Assembly: GCF_900107375.1 (NCBI RefSeq)
Contig: NZ_FNPT01000001.1
Location: 372,001-436,000, forward strand
Direction of reading: 5' to 3'
DNA length: 64,000 bases
DNA from: Lysobacter sp. yr284
GTDB lineage: Bacteria; Pseudomonadota; Gammaproteobacteria; Xanthomonadales; Xanthomonadaceae
The translations under genes were made by a program, and so were the position numbers. How positions within the stretch are numbered: position 1 is the stretch's first letter; each line of letters opens with the position of its first letter. Positions 27,725 through 34,864 of this stretch are shown here, one piece after another. Below the pieces are notes generated by a model, which was not told where the DNA came from, searched no databases, and worked only from the letters and a program-made list of their open reading frames with translations.

Positions 27725-27895
27725 GCCTCGCCGTACGCCGCGGAGCCCGGCTTGCGCTGCGCGGCGCTCGTTCTCGCATTCGCGCTGTCTGGATCGGTGC
27801 GATCTGAAGCAGCGCGGCCCTGAATCAAAGCGTCCGTGGATCCCACGACGCTGAACTCCCGCGACGCGCCGAGGCTCGCCAGCTCCCTGCGCCTG

Positions 27896-28002
27896 CGTCA
27901 TTCCGGCGAACGCCGGAACCCATTTTGACTTTGCCGTTGCCTTCGCTCTTTGGGCAGGAAGAGCAAGATCGAAATGGGTTCCGGCGTTCGCCGGAATGAC
28001 GG
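27896..28002. repeat. Hairpin element of the ATTCCGG/CCGGAAT family, copy 2
   Basis: Left arm CGTCATTCCGGCGAACGCCGG (27896 onward, running into AACCCATTTT) and right arm ending CCGGAATGACGG at 28002 are inverted copies about 32 nt long, with about 40 nt between. It sits in the 456-nt gap between aguA and aguB, which otherwise shows no gene. The arms are related to those of the element at 1704-1800 but in the opposite order. Confidence 0.85.
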
Positions 28003-28180
28003 AGACAGCCAGCGTTGAGCGCGCATAGTGAGGAGCGCTGCGAGCGTTCGCGCTCGATCCGTCGTTGAACTCGCCCCGCCCCCATCTCAGCTCGAGACCC
28101 GCGCCGCGCCCGCCGCAGCGCGCCGCGTCATCGCGTATTTCCTACAATGGGCCTCCGCCCCACCGCCGGACCGCGCACCG

Positions 28181-29068
28181 ATGAAGAAGACCACCCTCCC
28201 CGTCGCCCTGATCCAGGACCGCGACCACGGCTCGCGCGAGGCCAATCTGGCCAACATCGAGCAGCGCGTCGGCGAGGCCGCCCGCCAGGGCGCCCGGCTG
28301 GTGCTGCTGCAGGAACTGCACAACGGCCCGTACTTCTGCCAGCACGAGTCGGTGCAGGAGTTCGACCTGGCCGAGCCGATCCCCGGCCCCAGCACCGAGC
28401 GCCTGGGCGCGCTGGCCAAGCGGCACGGCATCGTCCTGGTCAGCTCGCTGTTCGAGCGCCGCGCGCCGGGCCTGTACCACAACACCGCGGTGGTCTATGA
28501 GACCGACGGCAGCATCGCCGGCAAGTACCGCAAGATGCACATCCCCGACGATCCGGGCTTCTACGAGAAGTTCTACTTCACCCCGGGCGACATCGGCTTC
28601 GAGCCGATCCAGACCTCGGTCGGCCGCCTGGGCGTGTTGGTGTGCTGGGACCAGTGGTATCCCGAAGGCGCGCGGCTGATGGCGCTGGCCGGCGCGGAGC
28701 TGCTGCTGTACCCGACCGCGATCGGCTGGGACCCGGACGACGCCCAGGACGAGAAGGACCGCCAGCGCAACGCCTGGATCCTCAGCCACCGCGGCCACGC
28801 GGTCGCCAACGGCTTGCCGGTGCTCAGCGTCAACCGCGTGGGCTTCGAGCCGTCGCCGCTGGGCGCTTCGGGCATCCAGTTCTGGGGCTCCAGCCACGTG
28901 CTCGGCCCGCAGGGCGAGTACTTGGCCGAAGCGAAGACGATGGAGCCGGAAATCCTCATGGCCGAAGTCGATCTGGCCCGCAGCGAACACGTGCGGCGGA
29001 TCTGGCCGTTCCTGCGCGACCGCCGCATCGACGCCTACGCCGACCTGCTCAAGCGCTACCGCGACTGA
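28181..29068 (+). CDS. aguB: N-carbamoylputrescine amidase
   Basis: A 295-residue nitrilase-superfamily enzyme that hydrolyses N-carbamoylputrescine to putrescine, CO2 and ammonia. The Glu-Lys-Cys triad is in place: E45 (LLQELHNGPYF), K118 (YRKMHIPDDPGFYEKFYF) and C155 (LVCWDQWYPEGAR). The whole is strongly similar in pattern to plant and Pseudomonas AguB. The start ATG at 28181 is preferred over an upstream in-frame codon at 28028 whose extension is low-complexity. A TACAAT hexamer lies 33 nt before the start but without a clear -35. The gene ends in a one-base TGATG overlap with the following GNAT gene. Confidence 0.95.
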   Translation: MKKTTLPVALIQDRDHGSREANLANIEQRVGEAARQGARLVLLQELHNGPYFCQHESVQEFDLAEPIPGPSTERLGALAKRHGIVLVSSLFERRAPGLYHNTAVVYETDGSIAGKYRKMHIPDDPGFYEKFYFTPGDIGFEPIQTSVGRLGVLVCWDQWYPEGARLMALAGAELLLYPTAIGWDPDDAQDEKDRQRNAWILSHRGHAVANGLPVLSVNRVGFEPSPLGASGIQFWGSSHVLGPQGEYLAEAKTMEPEILMAEVDLARSEHVRRIWPFLRDRRIDAYADLLKRYRD

Positions 29069-29640
29069 TGGCCGCGCCTGCGCCGCAGTTGCATCTGCGC
29101 GCGGCGGTCGAGTCCGACCTGGACGCGATCGCCGCGTTGTATGCACTGGAAGTGCGCGAAGGCGTCGCGACGTACGAATACGACGTGCCCGACCGGGCCG
29201 AGATGCGCCGGCGCTGGCGCGCGATCGTCGAGGCCGGCTATCCCTACCTGGTCGCCGAACGCCTCCAGGACGGCGCGGCCCGCTTCGCCGGCTACGCCTA
29301 CGCCAGCGCCTACCGCACCCGCGTCGGCTACCGCTGGACGGTGGAGAACTCGGTCTATGTCGAGCCGGCCAGCCATGGCCGCGGCATCGGCGCGGCGCTG
29401 ATGCGGCGGCTGATCGCCGACTGCACCGCGCTGGGGTTCCGGCAGATGGTCGCGGTGATCGGCGACGGCAGCAACGCCGCGTCGGTGGCCCTGCACGAAC
29501 GGCTCGGTTTCAGGCTCGCCGGCGTGTTCCCGGGGCTGGGGCGCAAGCACGGGCGCTGGCTGGACACCGTACAGATGGTGCTGCCGCTGGGCGACGGCGA
29601 TGTCGGCGAGCCGGACGAGGGCGTGCCCGGGCTGAGGTGA
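29068..29640 (+). CDS. GNAT family N-acetyltransferase (phosphinothricin acetyltransferase-like)
   Basis: A 190-residue acetyltransferase. The fold is visible from LRAAVESDLDAIAALYALEV at the start, through WTVENSVYVEPASHGRGIGAALM, which carries the acetyl-CoA-binding R/Q-x2-G-x-G/A motif, to HERLGFRLAGVFPGLGRKHGRWLDTVQM near the end. This C-terminal pattern is typical of the Pat/YncA (MddA) branch, which acetylates phosphinothricin-like or methionine-derivative amines. The start overlaps the aguB stop by one base, so they are co-translated. A polyamine or toxic-amine substrate is a guess from context. The C-terminal 10-15 residues are acidic and non-conserved. Confidence 0.88.
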   Translation: MAAPAPQLHLRAAVESDLDAIAALYALEVREGVATYEYDVPDRAEMRRRWRAIVEAGYPYLVAERLQDGAARFAGYAYASAYRTRVGYRWTVENSVYVEPASHGRGIGAALMRRLIADCTALGFRQMVAVIGDGSNAASVALHERLGFRLAGVFPGLGRKHGRWLDTVQMVLPLGDGDVGEPDEGVPGLR

Positions 29641-29671
29641 GCGCCGGCCGGTTCCACTGTTTCCGACCGCG

Positions 29672-29735
29672 AAGCGTCGGGCCTGAAGCCCCTCCCACAA
29701 GCCGACCGTGGGAGGGCCTTCAGGCCCGACGCTTT
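29672..29735. repeat. GTCGGGCCTGAAGGCCCTCCCAC-family palindrome, copy 1
   Basis: The arms AGCGTCGGGCCTGAAG...CTCCCAC (29672-29698) and its inverted copy GTGGGAGGGCCTTCAGGCCC... (29708-29735) form a nearly perfect 27-bp stem with a 9-nt loop and end in a T-run, so it may also terminate the aguB-GNAT transcript. It fills part of the 328-nt gap before the TetR gene. Related copies lie at 31579, 44064, 53292 and 53524. Confidence 0.85.
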
Positions 29736-29922
29736 TGTTTACGGCCCTGCGAACGCAGCGCCCGGCGCGCCGGGCCAAAGTCCCCATGGCGGCGGGAAAA
29801 CACAATTTGAAACCCCGCCGGCGGCGTTTTTAGGTCACAACGGTGACGGTGCCGGCTGCCGCGATTGCGGCGCCGGCGGACGCCCCGGCTCAGGCCGGAG
29901 GAAGCGGCGCCCCGGACCGGCC

Positions 29923-29954
29923 GACGAACGGTTCGAATAAAACGAACGGACGTG
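29923..29954. promoter_or_regulatory. Tandem TetR-type operators before tetR
   Basis: Two similar sites, GACGAACGGTTCGA (29923-29936) and AACGAACGGACGTG (29941-29954), are offset by 18 bp and lie 15-46 nt before the TetR start. Each resembles the perfect palindrome TACGACCGTTCGTA found at the start of the next gene (matching its complement at 10 and 11 of 14 positions). They are therefore likely autoregulatory sites of this TetR. Binding is inferred. Confidence 0.6.
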
Positions 29955-29968
29955 CTATTTTGCGCTCT

Positions 29969-30595
29969 ATGTCCTCCCTGACCGCCACCAACAAAGGCGC
30001 CGCCACCCGCGAAGCCATCCTCGACCAGGCCTATGGCATCGCCTGCTCGGCCGGGCTGGAGGGCTTGTCGATCGGTCCGCTGGCGACCGCGGTCGGCATG
30101 TCCAAGAGCGGCGTGTTCGCCCACTTCGGTTCGCGCGAGGACCTGCAGCTGGCGGTGCTGGACAAGGCCGGCGAGCGTTTCGTCGGTTTCGTCCTGCTGC
30201 CGGCGCTGAAGCAGCCGCGCGGCGTGGTGCGGCTGCGCGCCATCGTCGATGCCTGGTTCGACTGGTCGCGCCACACCGACGGCGGCTGCGTGCTGCTGGG
30301 CGCGGTCAGCGAGTACGACGACCGCCCCGGCGCCCTGCGCGACTGGGTGGTCGAGCAACAAAAGCGCTGGCGCCAGGTCCTGGCCCAGGCCGTGCAGCTG
30401 TGCATCGATGCCGGCGAGCTCGACCCCGACACCGATACCGAGCAACTGGCGTTCGAGATCTACGGCCTGGCGCTGATCGTCCACCACGACGCCGGCCTGT
30501 TCGGTTTCGACGCCGCCGTCGCCCGCGGCCGGCGCGCGTTCGAGCGCTTGTTCCGCTCCTACGCCGACGCCGACGCCGTCCCCTCCCTAGCCTGA
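29969..30595 (+). CDS. TetR/AcrR family transcriptional regulator
   Basis: A 208-residue regulator. The HTH is at about residues 12-60: AATREAILDQAYGIACSAGLEGLSIGPLATAVGMSKSG followed by VFAHFGSREDLQLAVL. The C-terminal domain is the TetR_C_6-like helical bundle. The ATG at 29969 is preferred; the frame continues about 42 codons upstream but that stretch contains the operator-like sites and is low-complexity. The alpha/beta-hydrolase gene starts 24 nt downstream and carries a perfect copy of the same operator, so it is the likely regulatory target. Effector unknown. Confidence 0.88.
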   Translation: MSSLTATNKGAATREAILDQAYGIACSAGLEGLSIGPLATAVGMSKSGVFAHFGSREDLQLAVLDKAGERFVGFVLLPALKQPRGVVRLRAIVDAWFDWSRHTDGGCVLLGAVSEYDDRPGALRDWVVEQQKRWRQVLAQAVQLCIDAGELDPDTDTEQLAFEIYGLALIVHHDAGLFGFDAAVARGRRAFERLFRSYADADAVPSLA

Positions 30596-30619
30596 TCGCC
30601 CGCCCCCACGAGGCCCGTC

Positions 30620-31546
30620 ATGCCCGTTTCTGTCGCTAAAATTAGTACGACCGTTCGTAACGCGATTCGCCTGTACGGCCTGCGCGTCGGCTTCGCCGTC
30701 GGCGGCTGGCTCGCCCCCGAGGCGACCATGCGCCGCGCCGCGGAGTTGTTCTGCACCCCGTTCGCCTCGACCCGCCGGCGCGCGCTGGCCGCGCCGACCT
30801 TCGATGCGCGCCAAGACACGTTGACGGTGGCGGGCCAGGCCATCGCCTGCTACGTCTGGGGCGAGCCGCAGCGCCAGCCGTACGTGCTGTTCGCCCACGG
30901 TTGGTCCAGCCACGGCACCCGGGTGGCGCGCTGGCTGCCGGCGCTGCGCGCGGCCGGCTTCGCCGTGGTCGCCTTCGACCAGCCCGCGCACGGGCGCAGC
31001 GAGGGGCGGCTGGCTACCCTGCCCGACTTCACCCGCCATCTGCACGCGGTCGGCGCGCATTACGGGCCGGCGGCGGCGGTGATCGGGCATTCGCTCGGCG
31101 GCGCCGCGACGCTGCTGGCGATGGCGCGCGGGCTGCGCGCCGAACGCGCGGTGCTGATCGCGCCGGCGGCCGACCCGGTCGCCGCGGTCAAGCGCTTCGC
31201 CCGCTTCCTGTGGGTCGGCGAGGACCTGTGCCGGCGCATGTTCGCCTACTTCGAGGCGCGCATCGGCATCAGCTTCGATTCGCAGCAGGCGCACCGCAAC
31301 GCGCCGAACATGGGCCGGCCGGCGTTGATCGTGCACGACCTGGGCGACCGCGAGGTGCCATGGGCCGAGGGCGAGCGCTATGCGCGCTACTGGCCGGACG
31401 CGCGGCTGCTGACCACGCAGGGGCTGGGCCACAACCGCATCGCCGACGACAACGCGGTGATCGCGGCGACGCTGCGGTTCCTGCGCGGGGAAGCGGTGGG
31501 CGACAAGGTGGTGTCGAGCGAGAACCTGCCGTACGGGATGGCGTGA
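30620..31546 (+). CDS. Alpha/beta hydrolase
   Basis: A 308-residue hydrolase. The oxyanion region VLFAHGWSSHG, the nucleophile elbow GHSLGG with Ser158, Asp243 (HDLGDREVPW) and His271 (GLGHNRI) form a complete catalytic triad. The N-terminal ~55 residues contain a hydrophobic stretch (LYGLRVGFAVGGWLAP) that may dock to the membrane. Substrate unknown; family members are esterases or lipases. It follows the TetR gene by 24 nt. A perfect TetR-type palindrome lies inside codons 9-14, so the regulator could block transcription right at the 5' end. Confidence 0.87.
   Translation: MPVSVAKISTTVRNAIRLYGLRVGFAVGGWLAPEATMRRAAELFCTPFASTRRRALAAPTFDARQDTLTVAGQAIACYVWGEPQRQPYVLFAHGWSSHGTRVARWLPALRAAGFAVVAFDQPAHGRSEGRLATLPDFTRHLHAVGAHYGPAAAVIGHSLGGAATLLAMARGLRAERAVLIAPAADPVAAVKRFARFLWVGEDLCRRMFAYFEARIGISFDSQQAHRNAPNMGRPALIVHDLGDREVPWAEGERYARYWPDARLLTTQGLGHNRIADDNAVIAATLRFLRGEAVGDKVVSSENLPYGMA
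30646..30659. promoter_or_regulatory. Perfect TetR-type palindrome at the 5' end of the hydrolase gene
   Basis: TACGACCGTTCGTA: TACGA and TCGTA are exact inverted copies around CCGT. It lies 26-39 nt inside the coding frame of the hydrolase. It shares its core with the two sites before the neighbouring tetR, which suggests one regulator acts on all three. Confidence 0.6.
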
Positions 31547-31578
31547 GGGGTGCGGGGCCGCGGCGCGCTGAGCCGACG

Positions 31579-31663
31579 GCGTCGGGACTGAAGTCCCTCC
31601 CACGACAGCGCGGGCCCGCGGCCGCGAGGTCCGCGGCAAGGCCTTCAGGCCCGACGCTTTCCG
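31579..31663. repeat. GTCGGG(C/A)CTGAAG-family palindrome, copy 2
   Basis: The left arm (31579-31606, GCGTCGGGACTGAAGTCCC...) and right arm (31638-31663, AAGGCCTTCAGGCCCGACGC...) are imperfect inverted copies. A third half-copy is near 31788-31812. These lie in the convergent 316-nt gap between the hydrolase and the GST gene; nothing else is seen there. Confidence 0.8.
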
Positions 31664-31862
31664 TTCCCATTCGATAGATCCCGATTTCGAGCAAGCGCGA
31701 ACCGGTCCGGCCGGGGCTCACCCCTCCCGCTTCGGCCGGACCGTTCGCCTCATCGCTTGCAGGGCCGGCCGCGCGCCGGCGCGCGAAGCCTCGGGCCTGA
31801 AGGCTCACCGGCGGCAACCGCGCTCGCCCCGGTTTCGACCATCGGCCCCGACGCCGCAGCGA

Positions 31863-32498
31863 TCACGCCGCCATGTCGACCGCCCCGGCGTCGGGATACG
31901 GCTGGCGCCAGGCCGGCAGCGCCTCCAGCCGGGCGTACCACTCGCCCAGGCCGGCGTAGCCATCGAGCGGCAAGCGCGCGGCGCGCTGCCACGGCAGCAT
32001 CGCGGCCACCGAGAAATCGGCGACGCTGAGGCTGTCGCCGAGCAGGTAGCGGCGGCTCTGTAGGTGCGCGTCGAGCACCTTGGCGAAGTGACGCAGGTGC
32101 TTGTTGGCTTCCTCGACCACGGTCGGGTCCGGCGCGCCGAGGCCGAAGATCGGCTTGGCGATGTGCTCGAAGAACAAGGCGCCGGCGTGGCGGTTGAAAT
32201 GCGCGGCGTTCCAGTGATTCCAGCGCAGCACCTCGATCTGCTGCTCCGGCGCCGACGGCCACAGCGGCGAGCCGGCCTTCAGCGCCAGGTGGCAGGCGAT
32301 CGCCGGCGATTCCCACAGCACCCGGTCGCCGTCGACCAGGGTCGGCACCTTGCCGTTGGGGTTGAGCGCCAGGTAGTCCGGCCGGCGGTGCTCGCCGGCG
32401 GTGAGGTCGATGCGCTCGAATTCGACCGGCGCGTCCAGATGGCGGGCGACGGCGCAGGCGGTGCGGGCGTTGGGCGACTCGTAGTAGTAGAGCTTCAT
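31863..32498 (-). CDS. Glutathione S-transferase family protein
   Basis: A 211-residue cytosolic GST. The thioredoxin-like N-terminal domain runs MKLYYYESPNARTACAVARHL with the conserved cis-Pro and ESPAI motif at about residues 50-66 (NGKVPTLVDGDRVLWESPAI). The all-helical C-terminal domain contains YLLGDSLSVADFSVA, the N-capping box of the family. The N-terminal Ser/Tyr suggests a theta- or Phi-like member. The gene is divergent from a TetR-type regulator, and a perfect palindrome sits in the 127-nt gap between them, so expression is probably controlled by that regulator. Substrate unknown. Confidence 0.9.
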   Translation of the reverse strand: MKLYYYESPNARTACAVARHLDAPVEFERIDLTAGEHRRPDYLALNPNGKVPTLVDGDRVLWESPAIACHLALKAGSPLWPSAPEQQIEVLRWNHWNAAHFNRHAGALFFEHIAKPIFGLGAPDPTVVEEANKHLRHFAKVLDAHLQSRRYLLGDSLSVADFSVAAMLPWQRAARLPLDGYAGLGEWYARLEALPAWRQPYPDAGAVDMAA

Positions 32499-32553
32499 CG
32501 CGGGGTCCTCGTGGCGTTGGGGAGGGACTGCGCGGACGATTCTGCGAGGCGGA

Positions 32554-32577
32554 TAAATATGTTCAAGAACATATTTA
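32554..32577. promoter_or_regulatory. Perfect palindromic operator between GST and tetR genes
   Basis: Two 11-nt arms, TAAATATGTTC and its exact complement, are separated by AA. The site is strikingly AT-rich in a very GC-rich chromosome. It lies 56 nt before the GST start and 49 nt before the TetR start, a position that would let one repressor control both promoters. Confidence 0.7.
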
Positions 32578-32625
32578 GAATCGTGCTACATCGGTCCCAG
32601 CCCCCTCGCCTCGTCGCCCGCCGCC

Positions 32626-33327
32626 ATGCCCTACACCGCCGAACACAAGGCCCAGACCCGCGCGCGCATCGTCGCCACCGCGCGCCGCCTATTTACCCGC
32701 CGCGGCTTCGCCGAGGTCTCGATCGACCAGATCATGGCCGAGGCCGGCCTGACCCGCGGCGGCTTCTACAACCATTTCCGGCGCAAGCAGGACCTGTACG
32801 CCGAGGCGGTCGAGCACATCCTGGGCTGCCTGCCCGATGCCGACTGCGACGGCGGCCCCGGCGCGCTGCAGGCCGGGCAGCTGGCGCGCGAGTACCTGTC
32901 CGACCGCCACGTCGCCGACTTCGACTACGCCTGCCCGCTGGTCGCCTTCTCCTCCGAGGTCGGGCGCGGCGACGAATGCGTCAAGCACGCCTATACCCAG
33001 GTGCTCGACAGCCTGATCGGGATGATGCAGCGCTCGCTCGGCCCCGGCGCGGACGCGCGCGGGCGGGCGGTGGCGATGGCCACGCTGTGCGTCGGCGGGA
33101 CCATGCTGGCGCGGGCGATCGACGATGCCGGCCTGGGCCAGGAAATCCGCCGCACCGCGCTGGAGCAGGTGTTGGCGCTGGCGGCGAACCCCGCCCGCCG
33201 CGCGCCTGCGCGCAATCGCAGCGAGGCCCGCGGCCAGCCCCGCGCCAACCCGGCGACGCGGCCGCCGGCCGGCCCGGCGGCGACGGCCGGCGACGCCGGC
33301 GCGGCGCCGCGCCGGGCCCGCGCCTGA
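32626..33327 (+). CDS. TetR/AcrR family regulator, NemR/AcuR-like
   Basis: A 233-residue regulator. The HTH is at about residues 9-55: TRARIVATARRLFTRRGFAEVSIDQIMAEAGLTRGGFYNHFRRKQDLY. The C-terminal domain contains the conserved CPLVAFSSEVGR segment seen in regulators of electrophile-responsive genes. The last ~45 residues are a Pro/Ala/Arg-rich tail, unusually long for the family. It is divergent from a GST gene across a perfect palindrome, suggesting a detoxification switch in which the repressor releases on reactive compounds. That mechanism is inference. Confidence 0.85.
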   Translation: MPYTAEHKAQTRARIVATARRLFTRRGFAEVSIDQIMAEAGLTRGGFYNHFRRKQDLYAEAVEHILGCLPDADCDGGPGALQAGQLAREYLSDRHVADFDYACPLVAFSSEVGRGDECVKHAYTQVLDSLIGMMQRSLGPGADARGRAVAMATLCVGGTMLARAIDDAGLGQEIRRTALEQVLALAANPARRAPARNRSEARGQPRANPATRPPAGPAATAGDAGAAPRRARA

Positions 33328-33421
33328 GCCCGGCGGCGGGTTTGCCGCGCACCGGGCCCAGCCTCTATGCTGCGGGCCTTTCTGTGCTCCGGCACAGCTG
33401 CCGCGAGCCGCCAAGATCCGC

Positions 33422-34633
33422 ATGAACGAACCGCTCCCCGTCTCCGACGGCCTGCAAGGCCAACCGCACGCCATCGTCGAACGCGACGGGGTCCGCTACA
33501 CCCTGCTGGGCACCGCGCACGTGTCGCAGGCCAGCGTCGAGGCGGTGCGCGACGCGGTCGGCAGCGGCCGCTACGACGCGGTCGCGGTCGAGCTCGACCC
33601 GCAGCGCCTGCAGGCGCTGTCGGACCCGGACGCGCTGGCGCGGCTGGACCTGATCCAGGTGATCCGCTCGGGCAAGACCGCGCTGTTCGCCGCCAATCTC
33701 GCCCTGGCCGCGTACCAGCGCCGGTTGGCCGAGCAGCTCGGGATCGAGCCCGGCGCCGAACTCAAGCGCGCGGTGACCGAGGCGCGCGAGCGCGACCTGC
33801 CGGTGCACCTGATCGACCGCGAGGTCGGCCTGACCTTCCGCCGCGCCTCGCAGCGGTTGGGCTTCTGGGGCCGGACCAAGCTCGGCGTCGGCCTGGTCAC
33901 CAGCCTGTTCGCCGCCGACGAGGTCGGCGAGGACGAGATCGAGAAGCTCAAGCAGGGCGACATGCTCGAGTCGAGCTTCGGCGAGTTCGCCAAGGAAAGC
34001 CCGCAGCTCTACGAGACCGTGATCGCCGAGCGCGACCGCTACATGGCCGCGCGCCTGCGCGAGAGCGCGGGCGAGTCGCGCGAGGTGCTGGCGGTGGTCG
34101 GCGCCGGCCACCTGCAGGGCCTGGCGCGGCATCTGCGCGAGGACCAGGGCGACCCGGTCGCGCAGCGCACCGAGCTGGAGCAGATCAAGACCAAGAGCAA
34201 GGTGCCGTGGGTGATGATCGCGATCACCACGCTGATCCTGGCCGGCATCGCCTGGGGCTATTGGAAAGGCGGCGCGGCGATGGGCACCGACCTGCTGCTG
34301 CAGTGGGTCATGTATACCGGCGGCCTGGCCGCGCTGGGCTGCCTGCTCGCCGGCGGGCATCCGCTGAGCATCCTCACCGCCGCGCTGGTGGCGCCGCTCA
34401 AGCCGTTCCGGCCCGGCGTGCCGGCCGGCGCGGTCAGCGCGCTGGTCGAGGTGCACCGGCGCAAGCCGGCCTACCGCGACTTCATGGCCCTGCGCGACGA
34501 CGCGCAGACGGTCGGCGGCTGGTACCGCAACCGGGTCGCGCGCGTGGTGCTGAACTTCATGCTGACCAACATCGGCACCGGCATCGGGGTGTGGCTGGCG
34601 GGGTTCCGGATCGCCGCCAAGCTGGTCGGCTGA
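33422..34633 (+). CDS. TraB/PrgY family membrane protein
   Basis: A 403-residue protein. The N-terminal TraB (PF01963) domain begins TLLGTAHVSQASVEAV and continues with YDAVAVELDPQRLQAL and DREVGLTFRRA, covering about residues 20-240. The C-terminal third has four predicted membrane helices (about residues 262-278, 294-318 and 330-395 region, e.g. VPWVMIAITTLILAGIAWGYW and MYTGGLAALGCLLAGGHP). Members in enterococci bind and shed pheromone peptides; the bacterial family may be metalloprotease-like, using conserved Glu/His residues. The ATG at 33422 is preferred over a longer upstream extension into the previous gene. Function here is unknown. Confidence 0.85.
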   Translation: MNEPLPVSDGLQGQPHAIVERDGVRYTLLGTAHVSQASVEAVRDAVGSGRYDAVAVELDPQRLQALSDPDALARLDLIQVIRSGKTALFAANLALAAYQRRLAEQLGIEPGAELKRAVTEARERDLPVHLIDREVGLTFRRASQRLGFWGRTKLGVGLVTSLFAADEVGEDEIEKLKQGDMLESSFGEFAKESPQLYETVIAERDRYMAARLRESAGESREVLAVVGAGHLQGLARHLREDQGDPVAQRTELEQIKTKSKVPWVMIAITTLILAGIAWGYWKGGAAMGTDLLLQWVMYTGGLAALGCLLAGGHPLSILTAALVAPLKPFRPGVPAGAVSALVEVHRRKPAYRDFMALRDDAQTVGGWYRNRVARVVLNFMLTNIGTGIGVWLAGFRIAAKLVG

Positions 34634-34676
34634 GTCGGTAATACCGACGCCCGGCCCCGACGCGTCCTCGCCTCGC

Positions 34677-34709
34677 GAAAACGGCGCCGCAGTCTGCGGC
34701 GCCGTTTTC
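34677..34709. terminator. Bidirectional terminator after the TraB gene
   Basis: AAAACGGCGCCGCAG (34678-34692) and its exact complement (34694-34708) form a 15-bp stem with a one-base centre. It has T-runs on both sides and so would terminate both converging transcripts. Confidence 0.88.
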
Positions 34710-34745
34710 GTATGCGTGCGGGTCGGCGCGAAACCGGTCGACCCG

Positions 34746-34832
34746 TGTAGGAGCGGCGCAAGCCGCGACCGCGGGCCCGCAAGGTTGCGCCGTAAGCGCG
34801 GTGTCGCGGTCGCGGCTTGCGCCGCTCCTACA
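34746..34832. repeat. Inverted pair of the GGAGCGGCGCAAGCCGCG family, copy 3
   Basis: The left arm TGTAGGAGCGGCGCAAGCCG...(34746-34773) and right arm CGGCTTGCGCCGCTCCTACA (34804-34832) are near-perfect inverted copies about 28 nt long, with 30 nt between. It sits in the convergent gap between the TraB gene and the RND operon. Confidence 0.88.
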
Positions 34833-34864
34833 AGGAGCCACGCGCCATCCGCGCGGGCGACGGC

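Noticed and set aside
29923-29940. GGTTCGAAT-like sequence resembling a tRNA T-arm.
   Set aside because: No cloverleaf, acceptor stem or anticodon arm could be built around it; it fits better as a TetR-type operator.
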